10,125 nucleotides of DNA from positions 1 through 10,125 of the forward strand of contig JALOMU010000077.1 in the NCBI GenBank assembly GCA_025455285.1, read 5' to 3'. Of this stretch, positions 6,004 to 10,125 are shown one piece after another (the first letter of the stretch is position 1; each line of letters begins with the position of its first letter). The stretch comes from Flavihumibacter sp. Its GTDB lineage: Bacteria > Bacteroidota > Bacteroidia > Chitinophagales > Chitinophagaceae. Both the position numbers and the translations under genes were made by a program. The notes under the pieces were generated by a model, which saw nothing but the letters and a program-made list of their open reading frames with translations, was not told the origin of the DNA and searched no databases.

Positions 6004-8979
6004 ATGAGGAGTTGGCTAATTTTAACCGGACTGCTTATACTATCTGCCAAACTGTATTCCAAACAGGAAGCTGATTTGCCTGCCATCCGGCAACTCACTA
6101 CGCAACATGGCTTGGCTGATAACCGGGTTAAATTCTTCTTCCAGGATCATAACGGATTGATTTGGCTGAATACCAGGAATGGACTCCAGCGCTACGATGG
6201 AAACCGATTCTTTACGTTGTCCTACGATCCTCAGGATCCCCTTCGTTCACTTCCCTCTTCCATTATGAATTTTGGCATTACGGAAGACGCGCAACAGTAT
6301 ATCTGGGCTGTTACCGAACACGAAGGTCCCGTTCGTTTTACTCCCGGTTCCGGAGAACTGCTCAGCTTTACCCAGCAATTAAAACAGAAAGAGTTTAGGA
6401 GATCACATACCATTGTGCATACTTCCAGGAAAACGATTTTAATGAGTACAGGAGGAGGCTTGTTGAAATGGACTCCATCCGGATTTAAACTCCTGGAAGA
6501 TGAACGCAAACGGTTATCCATAAGCGATTTCTACAATCTTCGGAATATCCTGGAAGATCCGGATGGTAGTATCTGGATTTCCTCCTCACATGGTTTTTTT
6601 CAGTTGGATACAGCCGGACAATTCTATTCTTCCAACTATAATCCGCTTCAGAAAAAAATCCTGCAACAACAACTGGATATTTCCACTTCTCTGATAGATC
6701 GTGATGGATCCATTTGGTTCAGCTGTTGGAATGTCAATGAACAAAAAGGCAGGTCGCTTTACCGGTATGATACCCGAAAGAACCGGCTCGACAGTATATG
6801 GATGCCTGCTGCAGCAGGGATGCAGGATGATTATTTCAGCATACCCAATACAATGATCCAGGATGCTTCGGGGAATATCTGGATGTCGACCCTGGGTGGA
6901 CATATTTATGTGTTCAACAGTGATATGCAATTGCTGCAGGATTATACATCTGTATCACTCAATGGTAACCAGCATAAACTGGAATCCATCTCCGCATTGT
7001 TTGCAGATCGAAATGGTAATATCTGGATTTCATTCGAACAGGGAGTATTCATCTGCCGGCCTTCAGCAGCCAGTATCAATTTTTCGTTGCCCATTAAGTC
7101 ATTTAATTTTTCCTTTCAGCATGGAGCCACACAGATCTTGTCTTCATCATCCGGCTCGATTTTCGTAAACAATCGTTCGAGGGGCTTACACAAATGGGAT
7201 TTTCAAAAGAAGCGACTACAGTATATTCCGCAACAGCTATATCCCGGTAAATGGGCCAATTATTTGAAAGTGCTCTATGCCGACAAAATTGGACTTTATA
7301 TTAATCCCTGGTTCAGTGATGAAGTGCTGAGGTTTAATGAAACCCGGAATCAGTTTGAGCCTTTCATTCCACCAGGTAAGCTTGGCCAGCTTGATCCGGA
7401 GGGAATCAGTACGGATAGTTTCCATGTTTTTACAGGGAAACATGCGATCCATCTGTTTAATAATAAGGGGAAATTTATTGATTCAATGGTAGCTGGTCCG
7501 GTTCATACACAAGTTACCGACTGGACGGTTGCCGAAAAATCGGAATTGTTACTAATTGATACGGCAGCAATTATTTACCGCCTTGATCTTCAAAAGCGAA
7601 GTGTGGAAAAGCTGTTCAGGCTGCCTTTTCGAGGAGGAAGTTATAGCATCCTTAAAATGGGTGAGAAGCTCTTAGTGGGTACATTATATGAAGGACTCAA
7701 GTTGATAACATTATCTGGTACTGTATTGCGCAGCTTCAGTACGCATGATGGTCTGCTATCCAATACTATTTACGAATTGAGCAAGGATTCCCTTGGTAAA
7801 AGCTGGATTAAAACACCAAACGGAATAAACTACATTGATAGCGTGTGCGGATTGCACATCTATACCACCATGTTGCATGATAAACGCTATCATGCCTTCC
7901 AGGATGCCTGTTTAGTTGGACAATATGGTGCCGCCTTCCTCATGCGCGACAAATTATTGTATTACCCCTATGTTGAATTGAAAGAACCGGAAAAGATCCC
8001 CTTTGTATTTACTCAAATTCAAAAAGGAAATGAGGACAATACCTACCGGTTCGAGTTTGCTGCACTGGATTATACGCAACAGGAATCCATTCAATACCGC
8101 TATCGCCTGAAACAATCTGAGAAAGACTGGATTTACCTGGGTAACCTTGGGAGCCTTGTATTTGATCAGCTGCAGCCCGGTTCTTACCAATTGGAAATAC
8201 AATACAGGCGACTCAATGAAAACTGGCAAGAGAATAGCCTGGAACATTCCTTTGTAATCAACCGGCCTTTCTGGAAATCCTGGTGGTTTTATACCCTATT
8301 GGGATTCGTTATGCTGGTGCCAATTGTTTACAGCATCCGGAAAGAATGGCTATCCAAAAAAAGGATGGAGCAGTTGCGCTGGCAGTTATCCCGTGATTTG
8401 CATGATGATATTGGCTCTACCCTGAGCAGTATTGGTATATACAGTACGCTGCTGGAGTCAAGAGTAAAGGATGAAAAGGGAAAAAGCATCGTACAGGAAA
8501 TCCGTCAACACACCAGGGATATGGTACAGAATATGTCAGATATTGTGTGGGCTATTCAACCACATAATGGAGAAGCAGAACCGCTTATCAGGCGCTTTGT
8601 TAAATACGCAGAACCAATTCTGACTTCTGGAAACATCCGCCTGGATGCGGAAGGTGCATTGTCCTGTGTTTCCGTTGAATTGAGCATGTTGCAGAAAAGA
8701 AATATTTTTCTCATTCTTAAGGAGGCAATGAATAACTGCCTCAAACACGGCAAGGCTACTGTCTTTACCTTAAACTGTGCAATTTCAAAGAATCAACTCA
8801 ACATTGAAGTTGGAGACAATGGAATTGGATTCGATAGCAGTGCGCTGTCCAGGAAAAACGGCCTGATTAATATGTCGGAGCGTATCAAGGAACTTAGAGG
8901 AACGATCCAGGTGGATACGGCCCCAGGTGCCGGGTGCCGGATCAGGTTGACAATTCCTTTGCAGGAACTACCTGCATAA
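6004..8979 (+). CDS. Two-component sensor histidine kinase with Reg_prop propeller, Y_Y_Y domain and HisKA_3/HATPase_c
   Basis: This 991-residue membrane sensor begins with a signal peptide (residues 1-19). The periplasmic half is a two-component-regulator beta-propeller with Reg_prop repeats at HGLADNRV...GLIWL (35-55), DPDGSIW (185-191), DRDGSIW (232-238), DASGNIW (287-293), DRNGNIW (about 335-341) and HDGLLSNT...W601. A Y_Y_Y domain follows (about 667-755), then a transmembrane helix (about 761-778). The cytoplasmic part is a HisKA_3 dimerisation domain with the phosphoacceptor H800 in RDLHDDIGS, then a HATPase_c domain with an N-box (KEAMNNCLKH, 906-915), a G1 box (GDNGIGF, 937-943) and a GLINMSER block near the end. 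It should autophosphorylate on H800 and pass phosphate to the regulator encoded 48 bases downstream. Unlike hybrid HTCS regulators, it has no receiver or AraC domain. ATG 6004 is the only start giving the signal peptide. The ligand is unknown. Confidence 0.95.
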   Translation: MRSWLILTGLLILSAKLYSKQEADLPAIRQLTTQHGLADNRVKFFFQDHNGLIWLNTRNGLQRYDGNRFFTLSYDPQDPLRSLPSSIMNFGITEDAQQYIWAVTEHEGPVRFTPGSGELLSFTQQLKQKEFRRSHTIVHTSRKTILMSTGGGLLKWTPSGFKLLEDERKRLSISDFYNLRNILEDPDGSIWISSSHGFFQLDTAGQFYSSNYNPLQKKILQQQLDISTSLIDRDGSIWFSCWNVNEQKGRSLYRYDTRKNRLDSIWMPAAAGMQDDYFSIPNTMIQDASGNIWMSTLGGHIYVFNSDMQLLQDYTSVSLNGNQHKLESISALFADRNGNIWISFEQGVFICRPSAASINFSLPIKSFNFSFQHGATQILSSSSGSIFVNNRSRGLHKWDFQKKRLQYIPQQLYPGKWANYLKVLYADKIGLYINPWFSDEVLRFNETRNQFEPFIPPGKLGQLDPEGISTDSFHVFTGKHAIHLFNNKGKFIDSMVAGPVHTQVTDWTVAEKSELLLIDTAAIIYRLDLQKRSVEKLFRLPFRGGSYSILKMGEKLLVGTLYEGLKLITLSGTVLRSFSTHDGLLSNTIYELSKDSLGKSWIKTPNGINYIDSVCGLHIYTTMLHDKRYHAFQDACLVGQYGAAFLMRDKLLYYPYVELKEPEKIPFVFTQIQKGNEDNTYRFEFAALDYTQQESIQYRYRLKQSEKDWIYLGNLGSLVFDQLQPGSYQLEIQYRRLNENWQENSLEHSFVINRPFWKSWWFYTLLGFVMLVPIVYSIRKEWLSKKRMEQLRWQLSRDLHDDIGSTLSSIGIYSTLLESRVKDEKGKSIVQEIRQHTRDMVQNMSDIVWAIQPHNGEAEPLIRRFVKYAEPILTSGNIRLDAEGALSCVSVELSMLQKRNIFLILKEAMNNCLKHGKATVFTLNCAISKNQLNIEVGDNGIGFDSSALSRKNGLINMSERIKELRGTIQVDTAPGAGCRIRLTIPLQELPA

Positions 8980-8988
8980 ATATGCAGG
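8961..8988 (+). repeat. Alternating hairpin over the kinase stop codon
   Basis: CCTGCATAAATATGCAGG (8971-8988) is a perfect inverted repeat and can form a 7-base-pair stem with a 4-base loop. The kinase stop codon (8977-8979) lies inside it. Just upstream, GCAGG (8961-8965) can pair with CCTGC (8971-8975) instead, so the two stems are mutually exclusive. There is no T-run, so it is not an ordinary terminator. It stands between two co-transcribed signalling genes and could affect mRNA processing or regulator translation. Confidence 0.55.
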
Positions 8989-9027
8989 ACTACTGGGTAG
9001 ATATCCTGAATTTATTAGCTTACTGTT

Positions 9028-9684
9028 ATGACTAGTGAAAAAAGAGAACTGACCATTGTCATATTCGAAAACAATGAAGCCTATCGCCAAAGCCTGGAAA
9101 TGTATTTCCAGGAGTTTCCGGGTATCCGGGTGGTTGGTTCTTTTGCAGACGGGGCTGATGTGCAAAAACGGGTCAATGAAACAAATCCGGCATTGATATT
9201 AATGGATATTGATATGCCGGTAATGAATGGAATTGATGCTACCACAAAAATTAAAACGCTTGATCCGGAGCAGCTGATCCTGATACTGACTGTGTTTGAG
9301 GAAAATGAAAAAGTTTTTGATGCCATCAAGGCCGGGGCGGATGGATACCTTTTAAAGAGTACGCCACCCCATGAAATTGTACAGGCTATGTTTGATACAG
9401 TAGCCGGAGGCTCACCGATGACACCGGTAGTCGCACGTAAAATATTGCAGGTATTTGCAAAGGGAACAGCAGTACGGGCACCTCAAACTCCCAATGAACT
9501 GACAGAAAAGGAAAAACAGGTGCTGCAATCACTGGTTGATGGGAGAAGTTATAAAATGATTGCCCTGCAATTGGGCATCAGCCTGGATACCGTTCGCTTT
9601 CATATTCGGAATATTTATACCAAACTGCACGTAAACAGCGCTACGGAAGCAGTTGCGCTTGCTATTCGCAACCGGCTGGTTTAA
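9028..9684 (+). CDS. LuxR/NarL-family response regulator, cognate partner of the upstream kinase
   Basis: This 218-residue DNA-binding regulator has an N-terminal receiver domain (about residues 8-125) and a C-terminal HTH_LuxR domain (about 155-217). In the receiver, the phosphoacceptor is D60 in LILMDIDMPVMNG, with the switch T88 in LILTVFEEN and the conserved K110 in GYLLKS. The acidic pocket reads IFENN (E14, N15), whereas relatives usually have two acidic residues (ED or DD), so one metal-coordinating position is changed to Asn. The output domain has the canonical LTEKEKQVL, the recognition-helix region LGISLDTVRFHIRNIYTKL and the VNSATEAV ending. It lies 48 bases after the HisKA_3 kinase, the standard pairing for this regulator class, and was surely co-transcribed with it. 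ATG 9028 gives a receiver of normal length; no strong ribosome binding site is present. Target genes are not evident. Confidence 0.95.
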   Translation: MTSEKRELTIVIFENNEAYRQSLEMYFQEFPGIRVVGSFADGADVQKRVNETNPALILMDIDMPVMNGIDATTKIKTLDPEQLILILTVFEENEKVFDAIKAGADGYLLKSTPPHEIVQAMFDTVAGGSPMTPVVARKILQVFAKGTAVRAPQTPNELTEKEKQVLQSLVDGRSYKMIALQLGISLDTVRFHIRNIYTKLHVNSATEAVALAIRNRLV

Positions 9685-9685
9685 T

Positions 9686-9725
9686 AACTACCTGCATGAT
9701 CATGTGTTGCAGGCCATCCTGCTTT
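9686..9725 (+). repeat. Alternating hairpins and 12-base direct repeat after the response-regulator gene
   Basis: AACTACCTGCAT (9686-9697) is an exact copy of bases 8966-8977 at the end of the kinase gene. CCTGCA (9691-9696) can pair with TGCAGG (9708-9713), or GCAGG (9709-9713) can pair with CCTGC (9718-9722) across the loop CCAT, followed by TTT. The two stems exclude one another. The second could be a weak terminator for the kinase-regulator unit. The perfect 10-base palindrome CATGATCATG (9695-9704) also lies within this region. Confidence 0.45.
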
Positions 9726-9760
9726 GCATGAGTTTTAGGTAAGCTATTAAACCATCTTCC

Positions 9761-10125
9761 ATGCGTGTCATATTGCTTACCCTTTTAACCGCAGTTGCCT
9801 GTTGTTTTTCTTTCTGTGGTACGGATCCGAAAGCAACCACTGCTGCTGCTTCCATACATATTGATTCCCCAACACCTGCTGCCATTTCATGTGCTGATTT
9901 ACTGACAACAGATATGGTCGAAACGGCCTGCGGAATGAAAGGAATTGTTGAACGTGTAACTTCTGTTGAGCAGTCCGGAAAAAATTGCAACCGATCTTAC
10001 CGGCTTGGTAAAGGCTGGGGAGATGATATGATATTTATTGTAACTCAAACACCTGGAAAGGCGGATCTGAGTTATATCAAAAAAGCCTATGCTGATAAAG
10101 GGATTGAAGAAGTGAAAGGAATAGG
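9761..10125 (+). CDS. Small putative lipoprotein, C-terminally cut by the window edge
   Basis: An open frame from ATG 9761 runs off the right edge, giving 121 whole codons and no stop. The N-terminus is a lipoprotein-like signal: a short basic start (MRV), a hydrophobic core (ILLTLLTAVA), then cysteines at residues 14, 15 and 19. C14 after AVA is the likeliest lipidated residue, although no option is a textbook lipobox. A Thr/Ala/Pro-rich linker (about residues 21-42) leads to a domain starting CADLLTTDMVETACG, with further features GKNCNRSYRLG and DDMIFIVTQTPGKADL. The three Cys in the mature domain (near residues 45, 57 and 75) could form disulphides in the periplasm. I do not recognise the family; the opening block resembles small secreted domains of unknown function that begin with C..L...........CG. 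It starts 76 bases after the response regulator and the hairpin region, so it may be a separate transcript. Codon use matches its neighbours. Confidence 0.75.
   Translation, partial: MRVILLTLLTAVACCFSFCGTDPKATTAAASIHIDSPTPAAISCADLLTTDMVETACGMKGIVERVTSVEQSGKNCNRSYRLGKGWGDDMIFIVTQTPGKADLSYIKKAYADKGIEEVKGI

Noticed and set aside
9700..9990. Minus-strand open frame of 96 codons over the last lipoprotein gene
   Set aside because: The + strand frame here has a signal peptide, a linker and a plausible secreted domain; the minus frame shows no motif.

Overview
The window looks like chromosomal DNA from a Bacteroidota bacterium, probably of the Chitinophagaceae type. The grounds are moderate GC content, weak or absent Shine-Dalgarno sequences, a GH95-type glycosidase, a Reg_prop/Y_Y_Y sensor kinase paired with a LuxR-type regulator, and a golvesin-like domain on a secreted flavoprotein. 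All genes I can support lie on the + strand. I found no RNA genes, insertion sequences, CRISPR arrays or phage genes, and no gene-free stretch longer than about 100 bases.

Layout. The window opens inside the 3' end of a GH95-like glycoside hydrolase gene (to 448). An enlarged, divergent peptidase-M19 (renal dipeptidase) homologue follows (500-2056), then an unrecognised lipoprotein (2099-2791). Next comes a PLP-dependent enzyme of the 2-amino-3-oxoalkanoate synthase type (2806-3857), whose reading frame is broken near 3139-3143. These three genes are separated by only 42 and 14 bases and probably formed one transcription unit. A 98-base gap leads to a secreted FAD-dependent oxidoreductase with a C-terminal golvesin-like domain (3956-5941). 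After 62 bases comes a two-gene signalling module: a 991-residue propeller sensor histidine kinase (6004-8979) and its NarL/FixJ-type response regulator (9028-9684). The window ends inside a small cysteine-containing lipoprotein gene (from 9761), which runs off the right edge.

How the genes may work together. The kinase and regulator are clearly a cognate pair: a periplasmic propeller senses, a HisKA_3 dimer phosphorylates, and an HTH_LuxR protein binds DNA. Their targets are not shown by the sequence. The GH95 fragment, the secreted flavoprotein and the lipoproteins suggest a cell-envelope or glycan-handling neighbourhood, but there is no SusC/SusD pair in view, so this is not a demonstrable polysaccharide utilisation locus. 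The M19 protein lacks a signal peptide and is probably cytoplasmic.

The points most worth a second look are four. The PLP enzyme is frameshifted at its probable cofactor-stacking histidine. The M19 homologue has HxH in place of HxD and two large insertions. Related CCTGC/GCAGG hairpins sharing a 12-base direct repeat sit at the 3' ends of both the kinase and the regulator genes. The receiver domain has an altered acidic pocket. I did not find convincing evidence of a wholly new system.
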